Part shown: in pieces, positions 42,397-51,498 of the stretch
Position numbering within the stretch: position 1 is the first letter of the stretch
Layout: every line of letters starts with the position of its first letter
Source: Candidatus Defluviilinea proxima
GTDB lineage: Bacteria > Chloroflexota > Anaerolineae > Anaerolineales > Villigracilaceae
Assembly (NCBI GenBank): GCA_016721115.1
Contig: JADKIW010000001.1
Location: 4,913,501-4,977,500 of the forward strand
Length of the DNA: 64,000 nt
Direction of reading: 5' to 3'
Position numbers and translations under genes: made by a program
Notes under the pieces: generated by a model
Told to the model about the DNA's origin: nothing
Seen by the model: the letters and a program-made list of their open reading frames with translations, nothing else
Databases searched by the model: none

Positions 42397-42957
42397 TTAC
42401 ACTTCCATGATTTCTGCTTCTTTTTTCTTGCCGTGTTCAGCGACTTCTTCCACGTACTTATCGGTCAGTTTCTGAAGGGCTTCTTCGCCACGTTCCAAAT
42501 CATCCTCTGAAACGAGTTTTTCCTTTTCAAATTCGCGCATGTCGTTGTGTACATCCCTGCGGATGTTGCGGACAGCGATGCGGGCTTCTTCAAGGCGATG
42601 GTGCATCTGTTTCACAAGGTCACGGCGGCGCTCTTCCGTGAGCGGAGGCAAGTTGAGGTGGATGACTTTGCCATCGTTGTTGGGATTCAGGCCCAAGTCC
42701 GAGGATTGAATCGCTTTTTCGATCGTCTTGATCGTGGAGGCATCGAACGGTTTGATCATCAACGAACGCGGTTCAGGAACGCTGATCGAAGCCAGTTGTT
42801 GCAGGGCCGTGGGCGTCCCATAATATTCAACCATCAATCGTTCAACCAAGGTGGGGCTGGCGCGCCCAGTGCGAATGGCCGCCAGATCATTATTTAATGC
42901 AGAAAGCGCCCCTTTCATTCTGGATTCAGCATCGTTGAGCAAATCTTTTATCACCAC
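42397..42957 (-). CDS. frr: Ribosome recycling factor
   Basis: 186 residues, standard RRF length, with a GTG start behind CAGGAG. It contains LAAIRTGRASPTLVERLMVEYYGT and the LPPLTEERRRDLVKQMH segment. It splits post-termination ribosomes with EF-G. It follows pyrH after a 168-base gap containing a terminator, so it may have its own promoter. Confidence 0.97.
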   Translation of the reverse strand: MVIKDLLNDAESRMKGALSALNNDLAAIRTGRASPTLVERLMVEYYGTPTALQQLASISVPEPRSLMIKPFDASTIKTIEKAIQSSDLGLNPNNDGKVIHLNLPPLTEERRRDLVKQMHHRLEEARIAVRNIRRDVHNDMREFEKEKLVSEDDLERGEEALQKLTDKYVEEVAEHGKKKEAEIMEV

Positions 42958-43071
42958 AGTCTCCTGAAATTTGAAAGTTATGTTGATGTTAAGGATACAC
43001 CAAAACCATGAAAATTGCCATGTAAGCCGCTTGCTCTGAGAGCCTTTGGCAAAACATGAGAGACTCTCAGG

Positions 43072-43104
43072 GATAAAAACAGGAGAGGCTGGGCCTCTCC
43101 TGTT
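43072..43104 (-). terminator. Intrinsic terminator of pyrH
   Basis: A 12-bp perfect stem AACAGGAGAGGC/GCCTCTCCTGTT with a 3-base loop is followed by TTTATCC on the minus strand. Confidence 0.85.
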
Positions 43105-43125
43105 GGCAGTAACACACGACCCATC

Positions 43126-43842
43126 CTAATCGCGGACGATGGTTCCTACAGCCTCACCCCGGAGTGCAGATAAAAGGGCATTCGGATCCCACAGGTTGAC
43201 AACCAGAATGGGGATCTTATTTTCCATACAATGAATGACAGCGGTCTTGTCCATCACTTCCAAACCGCGATTGATCACATCAATATATTTCAGTTCATCA
43301 AACTTTACAGCATTCGGATTTTTCTTCGGATCAGAGTCGTACACGCCATCCACTTTTGTGGCCTTAATGACCACTTCCGCATCGATCTCGGTCGCACGTA
43401 AAGCGGCGGCTGTATCGGTCGAAAAGAACGGATTCCCCGTCCCGGCGCCAAAGATGACCACACGTCCCTTTTCAAGGTGACGGGTGGCACGACGACGAAT
43501 ATACGGCTCAGCAATAGCTCGCATCTCAATGGCCGACATCACACGCGTATACACGCCATCTCGTTCGAGGGCATCCATCAAGGCCATGGCATTCATCACT
43601 GTAGCCAACATGCCCATATAATCGGCTGTGGAACGGTCCATACCGCGTTCCAAGCCCTGTTTGCCGCGCCACAGGTTACCAGCCCCGATCACAACGGCAA
43701 TTTCCAGTCCAGTCTCATGGACGTCCTTGATGCGCTTGGCAATGGCTTCGGCCTCGTCCACGTCGATGCCAAAGCCCGCTTCGCCGCCCATTGCCTCACC
43801 ACTCAACTTCAAGAGAATACGTTTATATTTGAATTGACTCAT
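43126..43842 (-). CDS. pyrH: UMP kinase
   Basis: 238 residues from ATG 43842 (MSQFKYKRILLKLSGEAMGG), behind AAAGGAG. Amino-acid-kinase fold motifs VVIGAGNLWRGKQG, AALRATEIDAEVVIKATKVDGVYDSDP and the family ending are present. It phosphorylates UMP and is often GTP-activated. Its place between tsf and frr is the widely conserved rpsB-tsf-pyrH-frr order. Confidence 0.97.
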   Translation of the reverse strand: MSQFKYKRILLKLSGEAMGGEAGFGIDVDEAEAIAKRIKDVHETGLEIAVVIGAGNLWRGKQGLERGMDRSTADYMGMLATVMNAMALMDALERDGVYTRVMSAIEMRAIAEPYIRRRATRHLEKGRVVIFGAGTGNPFFSTDTAAALRATEIDAEVVIKATKVDGVYDSDPKKNPNAVKFDELKYIDVINRGLEVMDKTAVIHCMENKIPILVVNLWDPNALLSALRGEAVGTIVRD

Positions 43843-43881
43843 ATCTCTCCTTTGATTGTATGCCACCCATCAACAGGGCGG

Positions 43882-43916
43882 TTTATAAAAATGACCAACC
43901 CGAAGGTTGGTCATTT
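43882..43916 (-). terminator. Intrinsic terminator after tsf
   Basis: A 12-bp stem AAATGACCAACC/GGTTGGTCATTT with a TTCG tetraloop on the minus strand, followed by TTATAA. It attenuates or ends rpsB-tsf before pyrH. Confidence 0.85.
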
Positions 43917-43919
43917 CGA

Positions 43920-44525
43920 TTAATTATCCAAACTTTCGCCTAGCTCCCATCGCTGGAAGCGGCGCACAATTATGTTCTCGCCGATGGCGGCCACTGCTTG
44001 AAGGATCAACTTCTCCACAGTGACAGATTCATCGCGGATGTAAGCCTGACGGGAAAGCACGACCTCATCCTTGAACTTCTCAAGCCTGCCCTGAACGATC
44101 TTCTCATGAATGGCTTCGGGCTTGCCTTCCTCTTTTGCACGAGTACGGGCAATTTCCGATTCATGTTCCAAAACAGAAGCAGGGATATCCTCAGCCTTGA
44201 GGTAGCGAGGCGCAGATGCGGCGATCTGTAAGGCAAGTTCGTGAGCCAATTCGCGGAACTTCTCTGAACGCGCCACAAAGTCGGTCTCGCAGTTCACTTC
44301 GACCATCACACCCACGCGGCCACCGCCATGTGAGTACAGTTCTACAACGCCTTGTGAAGCATCGCGGTCAGCGCGCTTGGCCGCAGTGGCCATGCCTTTT
44401 TCGCGGAGCCAATCCACAGCCTTTTGATAGTCACCGCCAGCTTCGGTCAGTGCCTTACGGCAATCCAGCACGCCTGCATTGGTAGCGGCGCGCAATTCTT
44501 TGATCATTTCAGTCGTGATTTCCAT
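43920..44525 (-). CDS. tsf: Elongation factor Ts
   Basis: 201 residues, the short EF-Ts form seen in Thermus-like and Chloroflexota proteins. It has TTEMIKELRAATNAGVLDCRKAL, the N-terminal UBA-like part, and VEVNCETDFVARSEKF with the TDF motif for EF-Tu contact. It exchanges GDP for GTP on EF-Tu. The coiled-coil dimerisation region is reduced, in keeping with the length. Confidence 0.96.
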   Translation of the reverse strand: MEITTEMIKELRAATNAGVLDCRKALTEAGGDYQKAVDWLREKGMATAAKRADRDASQGVVELYSHGGGRVGVMVEVNCETDFVARSEKFRELAHELALQIAASAPRYLKAEDIPASVLEHESEIARTRAKEEGKPEAIHEKIVQGRLEKFKDEVVLSRQAYIRDESVTVEKLILQAVAAIGENIIVRRFQRWELGESLDN

Positions 44526-44549
44526 CGAACTATTCCTTCTTTGTTCCTG

Positions 44550-45431
44550 TTACTCAGCAGCAGGGGCATCTGTCCCAGCGACAGTAGTTTCATCATGTGT
44601 AGCGTTCAACTTGGCCAGTGTGGATTGACCGAGCAGATCGCCTTCTTCTAATTCTTCATTAAGTTCAACACGGCGGGCAGGCTTGCGAGCAGACTTCTCT
44701 GCAGGAGCTTCCAGCGCCTGATCTCTGGCTTCCATCTCGTCATCCTTGCGGGAGGCTTTGCCTTCAAGAACCGCATCAGCGATTTTGGCGACCAACAGCT
44801 TGATGGCGCGGATCGCGTCATCATTGGAAGGAATCACATAGTCCACGTTTTGGGGGTTGCAGTTTGTATCCACCAAAGCAACGATCGGGATGTTGAGCAA
44901 GTTGGCTTCATGCACAGCGGAATACTCACGACCTACATCGATGATGAACAGCAGGTCAGGGCGGCGCTTCATGGTGCGCAAGCCTTCCAAACGAGTCTGC
45001 AAACGAATGATCTCGCGCCCAACCAACAAACCTTCCTTCTTGGTCAGGTGTCCGAGCTCACTGTTATCGCGCATCTTCTCAAGGCGTTCCATTTCCTGAA
45101 CGCGGGCGTGCATCGTATTCCAGTTCGTGAGAATACCACCCATCCAGCGCTCGGTCACAAAAGGCATACCGCAGCGGACAGCCTCTTCAGCGATCGTTTC
45201 CTGCGCCTGGCGCTTGGTGCCGACGAACAGAATGGTACCGCCAGCGGCCACAGTGTCACGAATCACATTGTAGGCCTGGTTCAACAACTTCGAAGTCTGT
45301 TGCAGGTCAATGATGTGAATACCGTTACGCTCTGTGAAGATGTACGGTTTCATACGGGGGTCCCACTTATTGGTTCGGTGCCCAAAGTGAACACCGCTCT
45401 CAAGCAGGGCTTTCATAGAAATAACAGCCAT
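44550..45431 (-). CDS. rpsB: 30S ribosomal protein S2
   Basis: 293 residues from ATG 45431 (MAVISMKALLESGVHFGHRT), behind AAGGAG. The core has NKWDPRMKPYIFTERNGIHIIDL and RKPDLLFIIDV-like MKRRPDLLFIIDVGREY. Beyond about residue 235 there is an acidic and Ala/Lys-rich C-terminal tail of about 55 residues, longer than in E. coli S2. A 5' leader hairpin (45547-45565) may take part in autoregulation. Confidence 0.97.
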   Translation of the reverse strand: MAVISMKALLESGVHFGHRTNKWDPRMKPYIFTERNGIHIIDLQQTSKLLNQAYNVIRDTVAAGGTILFVGTKRQAQETIAEEAVRCGMPFVTERWMGGILTNWNTMHARVQEMERLEKMRDNSELGHLTKKEGLLVGREIIRLQTRLEGLRTMKRRPDLLFIIDVGREYSAVHEANLLNIPIVALVDTNCNPQNVDYVIPSNDDAIRAIKLLVAKIADAVLEGKASRKDDEMEARDQALEAPAEKSARKPARRVELNEELEEGDLLGQSTLAKLNATHDETTVAGTDAPAAE

Positions 45432-45546
45432 TTTTCTCCTTACAACTCTGCCTTCCAACGCGCACAAAGTGGCGTGAGACAGAATGAGTTTAGTGGGAAT
45501 TGATAACCCACTCAAGGACGCTTATTGCCCGTCCTAGGCAAGATGT

Positions 45547-45581
45547 GTGGCGCTTTGAGCGCCACGGCCCACAGTATAACA
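45547..45581 (-). promoter_or_regulatory. rpsB promoter -10 (extended) and leader hairpin
   Basis: On the minus strand TGTTATACT (45581-45573) fits an extended -10 box. In the leader, GTGGCGCT/AGCGCCAC (45547-45565) forms an 8-bp stem, as might serve S2 autoregulation. Confidence 0.5.
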
Positions 45582-45654
45582 CAGGATTTTGGGACTCACG
45601 CCTCGTTCTTAACCGAAATTTGCTTCTGTCCGAGCCACCTTTTCCTACACTCAT

Positions 45655-45681
45655 AAAAAAAGCCCCGAACTTCTTCGGGGC
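45655..45681 (-). terminator. Intrinsic terminator of dnaA
   Basis: An 8-bp stem GCCCCGAA/TTCGGGGC with a GAAG loop is followed by TTTTTTT on the minus strand. Confidence 0.92.
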
Positions 45682-45692
45682 AATGGAACTCA

Positions 45693-47063
45693 CTAAATCA
45701 CAGCGGCCTGACCATATAACTGCTGTTTGACACTTACCACCCGCCTTCGCAAATCTGTTTTTGTTTCGATCTCGTTGGCGATCTTTTCGATGGCATACAT
45801 GACAGTGGTGTGGTCACGTCCACCAAGCGCCTCACCGATCTGTGGAAGAGATGCATTCGTCTCTTTGCGCAAAAGGTACATGGCAACCTGACGCGGCTGA
45901 GCGATCTTTTGGGAGCGGTCACGCCCGAGGAGCAGGTCAACCGTGGTCTGCCACTCTCTGGCTACCAACTCGATGATCTTTTCGGGCTCCACATCACTGC
46001 GTTGCGGAAGCAGGTCCGCAAGGGCCACTTCCACAAGGTCAGGCGTCAGGGACGAGCCGCTTAAATCAGCAAACGCGAGAATACGGTTTAAAGCGCCTTC
46101 CAACTCACGGATATTTGATTGCACGCGTTCAGCGATCAAGCCCAACACTTCATTGGGCACATTGCGTCCTGTCCGTTCCGCCTTTGTGCGAAGGATCGCA
46201 AGGCGGGTTTCAAGGTCAGGCGGTTGGATATCAGCAGTCAACCCCCACTCAAAGCGGGAGCGCAGGCGTTCTTCGAGCGTGATCAAGGCCTTGGGCGGGC
46301 GGTCAGAAGAAACAATGATCTGCTTATCCTGTCCGTGAAGCGTATTGAAGGTATGGAAAAACTCTTCCTGCGTGGATTCCTTGCCGGCAATGAACTGAAT
46401 ATCGTCCACCAGAAGCACATCCATTGAACGATACTTCTCACGAAAAGCCTGGGTGGTGTGCGTGCGGATGGCAGTGATCAGATCGTTCGTGAATTCTTCA
46501 GAAGACACATACAAGACCTGCAAACCACGCATCTGACAGGCATTCCCGATGGCGTGAAGCAAATGGGTCTTGCCGAGTCCCACTCCCCCATACAAGAAAA
46601 GCGGATTGTAGGCACGTGCAGGCTTCTCAGCGACCGCAAGACAGGCCGCATGCGCCAAACGATTGCCAGAACCCACGACGAACGCGTCAAAAATATAGCG
46701 CGGATTCATGCGTGAGTTACGGGAAGGCGCTTCGTAAGAATCAACAGCCTTCGGGGCGGCCTGAATCGAGGCTTCTCGAATAGAAGAAGGCGCCTCGTCC
46801 ACGATCCGCTCGATTTCATTTCCATGAACGATAAAGCTCACGTCCACAGTGGAATTAAGAATGCCGACAAGCAAACGGTTCACGGTACTTGCGAGACGGC
46901 TTTCAAGCCAATCTCGGGCATATGCATTGCGTACCCCGATGGTGAGGGTTCCTTCATTATAGGAAACGGGCTTGGTATCCCGAACCCATGTATCGAAGGA
47001 GGCGCGTGGCATTTCCATTTGAAGTTGTCCAAGTACTGATTGCCATGCTTGTTCAGCGTTCAT
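45693..47063 (-). CDS. dnaA: Chromosomal replication initiator DnaA
   Basis: 456 residues with all four domains: N-terminal oligomerisation domain (AEQAWQSVLGQLQMEM), short linker, AAA+ domain III with FLYGGVGLGKTHLLHAIGNAC and VLLVDDIQFIAGKESTQEEFF, and DNA-binding domain IV with RSQKIAQPRQVAMYLLRKET and GRDHTTVMYAIEKI. It opens the replication origin. Instead of dnaN, the downstream genes are rpsB-tsf, an unusual setting. The AT-rich gap upstream carries a perfect DnaA box. Confidence 0.97.
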   Translation of the reverse strand: MNAEQAWQSVLGQLQMEMPRASFDTWVRDTKPVSYNEGTLTIGVRNAYARDWLESRLASTVNRLLVGILNSTVDVSFIVHGNEIERIVDEAPSSIREASIQAAPKAVDSYEAPSRNSRMNPRYIFDAFVVGSGNRLAHAACLAVAEKPARAYNPLFLYGGVGLGKTHLLHAIGNACQMRGLQVLYVSSEEFTNDLITAIRTHTTQAFREKYRSMDVLLVDDIQFIAGKESTQEEFFHTFNTLHGQDKQIIVSSDRPPKALITLEERLRSRFEWGLTADIQPPDLETRLAILRTKAERTGRNVPNEVLGLIAERVQSNIRELEGALNRILAFADLSGSSLTPDLVEVALADLLPQRSDVEPEKIIELVAREWQTTVDLLLGRDRSQKIAQPRQVAMYLLRKETNASLPQIGEALGGRDHTTVMYAIEKIANEIETKTDLRRRVVSVKQQLYGQAAVI

Positions 47064-47531
47064 AAATGCTCCGTTGCGATGGTAATAGAGAGTGTCGAAT
47101 AAACCCGCCCTATGAGCGGCTCATTTTGAGGGTATTTTCTTGTAAGACTTACTTTGGGTCGTAAAGATGCGTATCGAACTTACATCATAATTTCAGCGTG
47201 CACACATTCTAGCAGAGAGTCATATAAAATAACAACACGTAAAGCCTACGTTTGTTTTAAAACTTCCGTTTTTTTAAGGTCGCTCAACGTTAAAGATTCA
47301 ATTTGTAAAATTTGCATTTTTCATTTTTTAATAGAACACTCGTTTCAGCCATCTATCCATCGAAAAGTTATCCACACCCCCATATATGGGGTTTAAAGAG
47401 GCATTTAAACAAAACATTGCAAATGTGGATGTTTGTTCTTAAAGAAACCTCTTGCGCTAAAAAATTAATGGCTTGTTAACGAGCATCAAGAATCTGTGAC
47501 TCAAAGTTAAAGAATCGTTTTATATGTTGTT
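47064..47531. other. Possible replication origin (oriC) region
   Basis: A 468-base gap without genes next to dnaA. It has one perfect DnaA box TTATCCACA (47368-47376), a weak box TGTGGATGT (47424-47432), and an AT-rich stretch (about 47290-47335, AATTTGTAAAATTTGC type) that could unwind. Only one perfect box is seen, so this may instead be the dnaA promoter region with autoregulatory boxes. Confidence 0.5.
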
Positions 47532-49208
47532 TTATCGATGCACATCACGTGGAACCCATACAAGAATCGTTGTTCCCTCACCCGGTGCTGATGATATATC
47601 CACTTCACCACCGGCTGAACGTGCACGAGTCTGCATGTTTGCGAGTCCATGACCGATGTTAGCGTTCATTGATTCCATATCGAAGCCTAATCCATCATCA
47701 TGAACCTCCATCAACACACGTTCATCAGTTGCCCATACTGCAATTTGAACCTTTTTTGCCTTTGCATGCTTGGCCGCATTGGCTAAAGACTCTTGACATA
47801 TATGAAACAACGCCAAAGAATGGCTTTGCGATAACTCTTTTAGGTCTGATTCGGGCTCTGTGAGATGAACTTCAGCAAAAGTATTGGCTCTATACTCAGC
47901 AATGAGACGTTTTATACCGTTGATCAAGCCATCATTCCCTAATTGACGAGGTCGTAGATCCAAAATATAGGAACGTAAATCGCGAATCGCTTGATTCAAA
48001 CCATCAATCGCGTGCTTCACACGCTTATTTGCATCGTTCGGATCATCTTGAATCGAATGAAGAGCACTCTCTAACGATAAACCCACGCCATAAATAGACT
48101 GAATGATGCCATCATGCAGGTCCATACCGATACGATCACGCTCTTCTAACACTGCTAAACGTCGCGCATTGGAATGTAAGCTCGCATTTTCGATGGCTAA
48201 ACCTGCCCAATTGCCTACAGCCGCCATCATTTGCACGCTTCGATCATCAATTGGCTCTGTGCTAAGCGATGCAACGCTCATGACACCCATCAAAGTATCG
48301 CCTGAAAGTAAGGGAATACAGACAATCTGGCGAAATCCTGCCTTTACAACAGCATCGCGTAAAAAACGGACATCATTTGCAATGTCGGTGCTGATCCATG
48401 GCTTGCGAGTTTCAGCCACAATACCAACATAACCTTCTCCATACTTGAACATATTGCGCGTCCAGAAGGCTTCTGCGGCCTGACCACGATGTAAAACCAT
48501 GCGAAGAGTGGTCTTATCCTCTTCCAGAAGGAAAATTTCGCCTGCTTCGACCTTCATGTAGTTCATCACAAGCGCCAGAGTCTTATTAAGTATCTCGTCC
48601 AGTTCCAGGCTTGAGGTCAGAGTTGACGCGATGCCGTTCAACAGGGACATATCCACGTTGCGACGGGTCAAAGCCAGGTCACGTTCCCGCATCTGCTCCA
48701 TCATACGAGCGTTCTGAATGGCCGCCGCCGCATACGTTGCCAGCATTTGGATGATCTTTTCATCATCCGCAGTAAATCCAGGGGCATCCTTCTTCTCAGT
48801 CAGGTAGATCTGGCCAAGTTGCGTATCGCCTGCACGGATCGGTACCCCCAAAAACGAAGCCATATGTGGATGATTGACAGGGAAACCAATCGAGCGCGGG
48901 TGTTTCTGAAGGATCGGAAGGCGCAAAGGCTCATTGGCATTCATCAACTCCCCGATCAACCCCTTCCCCACAGGTGGATGAGCAATACGATTGATCTGTT
49001 TCTCGGTCATCCCGACAGAAATAAACTTTGCAAGCTTACCTTCATCGTCCAGCACACCCAAGGCGGCATACCGTGCGTCGACTTGTTCACACGCCACAGC
49101 CGCAATACGCTCCAATAAATGTTCAAGCGAAACATCTTTCACCAACTCAAGGCTGGCGGCATGTAATGCGATCAAACGTTCCTGTAATTGTTCACGAGTC
49201 AATAACAT
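47532..49208 (-). CDS. GAF-domain sensor histidine kinase (NarL/LiaS type)
   Basis: 558 residues, no membrane segment. GAF domain 1 spans about 18-170 (LVKDVSLEHLLERIAAVACEQ), GAF domain 2 about 195-345 (LNGIASTLTSSLELDEILN). The HisKA_3 dimerisation domain has RDRIGMDLHDGIIQSIYGVG (phospho-His in DLHDG), and the HATPase domain has ESLANAAKHAKAKKVQI and DGLGFDMES. It is a cytoplasmic sensor. No response regulator gene adjoins it, so its partner is elsewhere. Confidence 0.93.
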   Translation of the reverse strand: MLLTREQLQERLIALHAASLELVKDVSLEHLLERIAAVACEQVDARYAALGVLDDEGKLAKFISVGMTEKQINRIAHPPVGKGLIGELMNANEPLRLPILQKHPRSIGFPVNHPHMASFLGVPIRAGDTQLGQIYLTEKKDAPGFTADDEKIIQMLATYAAAAIQNARMMEQMRERDLALTRRNVDMSLLNGIASTLTSSLELDEILNKTLALVMNYMKVEAGEIFLLEEDKTTLRMVLHRGQAAEAFWTRNMFKYGEGYVGIVAETRKPWISTDIANDVRFLRDAVVKAGFRQIVCIPLLSGDTLMGVMSVASLSTEPIDDRSVQMMAAVGNWAGLAIENASLHSNARRLAVLEERDRIGMDLHDGIIQSIYGVGLSLESALHSIQDDPNDANKRVKHAIDGLNQAIRDLRSYILDLRPRQLGNDGLINGIKRLIAEYRANTFAEVHLTEPESDLKELSQSHSLALFHICQESLANAAKHAKAKKVQIAVWATDERVLMEVHDDGLGFDMESMNANIGHGLANMQTRARSAGGEVDISSAPGEGTTILVWVPRDVHR

Positions 49209-49359
49209 GATCCAAATTATCTCATATAATGCTCACAGTCACAAATTATGAAAGTGACAGGATAAATGTGATAGATTTTGGTAGAAGACGAGAATACAAT
49301 ATACAAGGTCAAGCCAAGCTCGCTGTACTCTGTGGCTAAACAAAACCAAAGGTGACAAC

Positions 49360-50637
49360 ATGACAACTTCCCGCATTTCTGGCTTTTACAACATGACTCT
49401 CGAAGACCGTCGCGCGCAACTCACGGACGCCGCGGCTCTGACTCCCGAAAGCCTGCTCCCGTTTACTGCGGGCGGACTCTCCCCTGAGGCCGCTGACCAC
49501 ATGATCGAAAATGTCATCGGGTTATACAGTTTGCCACTTGGAATCGCGCTCAACTTCCAGGTCAATGGACGCGATGTTCTCGTCCCAATGACTCTCGAAG
49601 AGCCATCCGTTGTTGCAGGCGCTTCGTTTATGGCAAAACTCGCCCGTGCCGGCGGCGGATACACCGCAACAACCACCGATCCGCTCATGATCGGGCAGAT
49701 GCAAGTCATCAATGTCACTAACTTACACGAAGCGAAGTTCAAACTATACGAACACAAAGCGGAATTATTAGCCGAAGCGGACTCGATTGACCCCATCCTC
49801 AAGAAATTTGGCGGTGGCGCAAGGGACTTGGAGGTCCGCATCATAGAAGACTCCCCCATTGGCGGCTTCCTCGTTGTTCATCTCATCTATGATGTCCGTG
49901 ATGCGATGGGCGCGAACGCGGTCAACACAGCTTGCGAACGCTTAGCACCAAGAATCGAAGCCATAACAGGCGGGAAAGTCCATCTCCGCATCCTCTCCAA
50001 CCTCGCGGACAAACGTATTGCTAGAGCAAGATGCACAATTCCCGTAAAGGACTTGGCGTTTGACGATTTTTCAGGTGAAGAAGTGCGTGATGGCATCATC
50101 GCCGCCTATGCCTTCGCCGCCGTGGACCCGTACCGAGCCGCGACCCACAACAAAGGCATCATGAACGGCGTGGACTCGGTTGTCATCGCCACAGGCAACG
50201 ACTGGCGCGCCATAGAAGCGGGCGCACACGCGTATGCCGCTCGTTCAGGCAAATACACGTCACTCTCCACTTGGGGCAAAGACGAGGACGGTAACCTCGT
50301 GGGCACACTCGAAATGCCTATGGCTGTTGGAATCGTCGGTGGTGCAACCAAGGTCCACCCTGCCGCACAAGCCGCAGTCAAACTCATGGGCGTCAAAACG
50401 GCATCCGAACTCGCAGAGATCATCGTCTCAGTGGGACTTGCCCAGAACATGGCGGCGCTCCGTGCCCTAGCTACAGAAGGCATCCAACGCGGGCACATGT
50501 CGCTACACGCACGTCAAGTCGCCATCGCGGCAGGTGCCAGTGGAGAATTGATCGAAAAAGTCGCTGCGCAGATGGTGGCAGAGAAGGTTGTGAGGATTGA
50601 TCGTGCGGAAGAGATTTTGAAGGGTTTGCAATCGTAG
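49360..50637 (+). CDS. Hydroxymethylglutaryl-CoA reductase, class II type
   Basis: 425 residues. The catalytic Glu is in ADHMIENVIGLYSLPLGIAL, NFQVNGRDVLVPMTLEEPSV is the substrate segment, MGANAVNTACE the cofactor region, and the C-terminal RGHMSLHARQVAIAAG carries the catalytic His. It most resembles the Pseudomonas mevalonii class, which can run in either direction with NAD(P)H. With the HMG-CoA synthase downstream it points to a mevalonate route. The TAG stop lies in a GTAGGGGCG repeat. Confidence 0.94.
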   Translation: MTTSRISGFYNMTLEDRRAQLTDAAALTPESLLPFTAGGLSPEAADHMIENVIGLYSLPLGIALNFQVNGRDVLVPMTLEEPSVVAGASFMAKLARAGGGYTATTTDPLMIGQMQVINVTNLHEAKFKLYEHKAELLAEADSIDPILKKFGGGARDLEVRIIEDSPIGGFLVVHLIYDVRDAMGANAVNTACERLAPRIEAITGGKVHLRILSNLADKRIARARCTIPVKDLAFDDFSGEEVRDGIIAAYAFAAVDPYRAATHNKGIMNGVDSVVIATGNDWRAIEAGAHAYAARSGKYTSLSTWGKDEDGNLVGTLEMPMAVGIVGGATKVHPAAQAAVKLMGVKTASELAEIIVSVGLAQNMAALRALATEGIQRGHMSLHARQVAIAAGASGELIEKVAAQMVAEKVVRIDRAEEILKGLQS

Positions 50638-50727
50638 GGGCGTGGTCCCCACGCCCTTGTGTTGGAATCAAAATTCCTATCAAATGAAACATTCACAGGT
50701 TATTGGGCGACGAGACGTCGCCCCTAC
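50634..50727. repeat. Composite palindromic repeat, GTAGGGGCG class
   Basis: Terminal inverted repeats GTAGGGGCG and CGCCCCTAC flank two inner hairpins: GGGGCGTGG/CCACGCCC and GGGCGACG/CGTCGCCC. It supplies the HMG-CoA reductase stop codon and ends 6 bases before the MerB-like start. Confidence 0.85.
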
Positions 50728-50733
50728 GAAACC

Positions 50734-51399
50734 ATGAACGACACCCTTCTCTGGCAAATCCGCCACTTCGTTTATCAACACTTCGCGGACACAACCCGTG
50801 CTCCCAGCGCAGACGAAACCGCCGCGCACTTTAACATCTCAAAAGAAGAAGCAAGCGAATACTACAAGGAACTCCACAACCGCCACGCCCTTTTTCTTGA
50901 CCTTGAAACCTTGACCGTCCACATGGCAAACCCATTCTCAGGCATTCCCACAGACTTCAAAGTCCACGCGAATGGCAAGACCTATTTCGCCAACTGCGCC
51001 TGGGACATGCTCGGCATCCCGGCCGCCCTCCACACGAACGCAGTCATCGAAACCGTTTGCACAGAGAGCGATGAGTTAGTAAAACTTGAAATAAAAGATG
51101 GGCAAATTACCAATAACCAATTACTTGTGCATTTCCCCATCCCCTTCGCCCGCTGGTACGATGACCTGATCTTCACCTGAGCGACGATGCTTCTCTTCCA
51201 GTCGGAAGAATGGATTGACAAGTGGTGCCAACGAAACAATCTCGAACGCGGAGAAGTTCTCACCATCCATCAAGTCTGGGAACTTTCAAAGTTGTGGTAT
51301 TACAACCGCCTGTCACTGGAGTATCATGGACGAAGCACCGAACAGGTTGCAGAGATTTTCAAGCAAGTTGGATTGAAGTCAAAGTTTTGGTATGTGTGA
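50734..51399 (+). CDS. MerB-like (alkylmercury lyase family) selenoprotein, UGA at codon 149 read as selenocysteine
   Basis: 221 residues if the TGA at 51178-51180 is read as Sec; otherwise the gene is cut into 148 and 70 residues that lie in the same frame. The N-terminal half has the winged-helix-like lead, then ANPFSGIPTDFKVHANGK and YFANCAWDMLGIPAAL, where C88 and D91 match MerB Cys96 and Asp99. Then comes DDLIFT-U-ATMLLFQSEEWIDKW, U149 falling where MerB has catalytic Cys159. The C-terminal half includes LTIHQVWELSKLWYYNRLSL, as in the family. MerB breaks carbon-mercury bonds. A SECIS-like hairpin follows the UGA. The substrate here is unknown. Confidence 0.87.
51194..51209 (+). promoter_or_regulatory. 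Candidate bacterial SECIS element of the MerB-like gene
   Basis: A 6-bp stem TCTTCC/GGAAGA with the 4-base loop AGTC. The loop begins 19 bases after the UGA and has G at position 2, fitting bacterial SECIS rules. Confidence 0.65.
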
Positions 51400-51403
51400 G
51401 CCA

Positions 51404-51436
51404 AGACTTCCGAAGTCTTTGAGACTTCGGAAGTCT
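51404..51436. repeat. Palindromic repeat AGACTTCCGAAGTCT class
   Basis: Complementary 15-base arms with a 3-base loop. It lies 5 bases after the MerB-like stop codon and is similar to the element at 17.3 kb. Confidence 0.85.
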
Positions 51437-51498
51437 GATAGCAAACAAGTAAACACGTCAGCTTCTGTCCGTGAGTCCGTGATAAAGTCCGTTTGGAA

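Noticed and set aside
50734..51180. MerB-like gene as a simple nonsense pseudogene
   Set aside because: The downstream half is intact in the same frame, keeps family motifs, and the UGA sits exactly at a catalytic Cys with a hairpin behind it.
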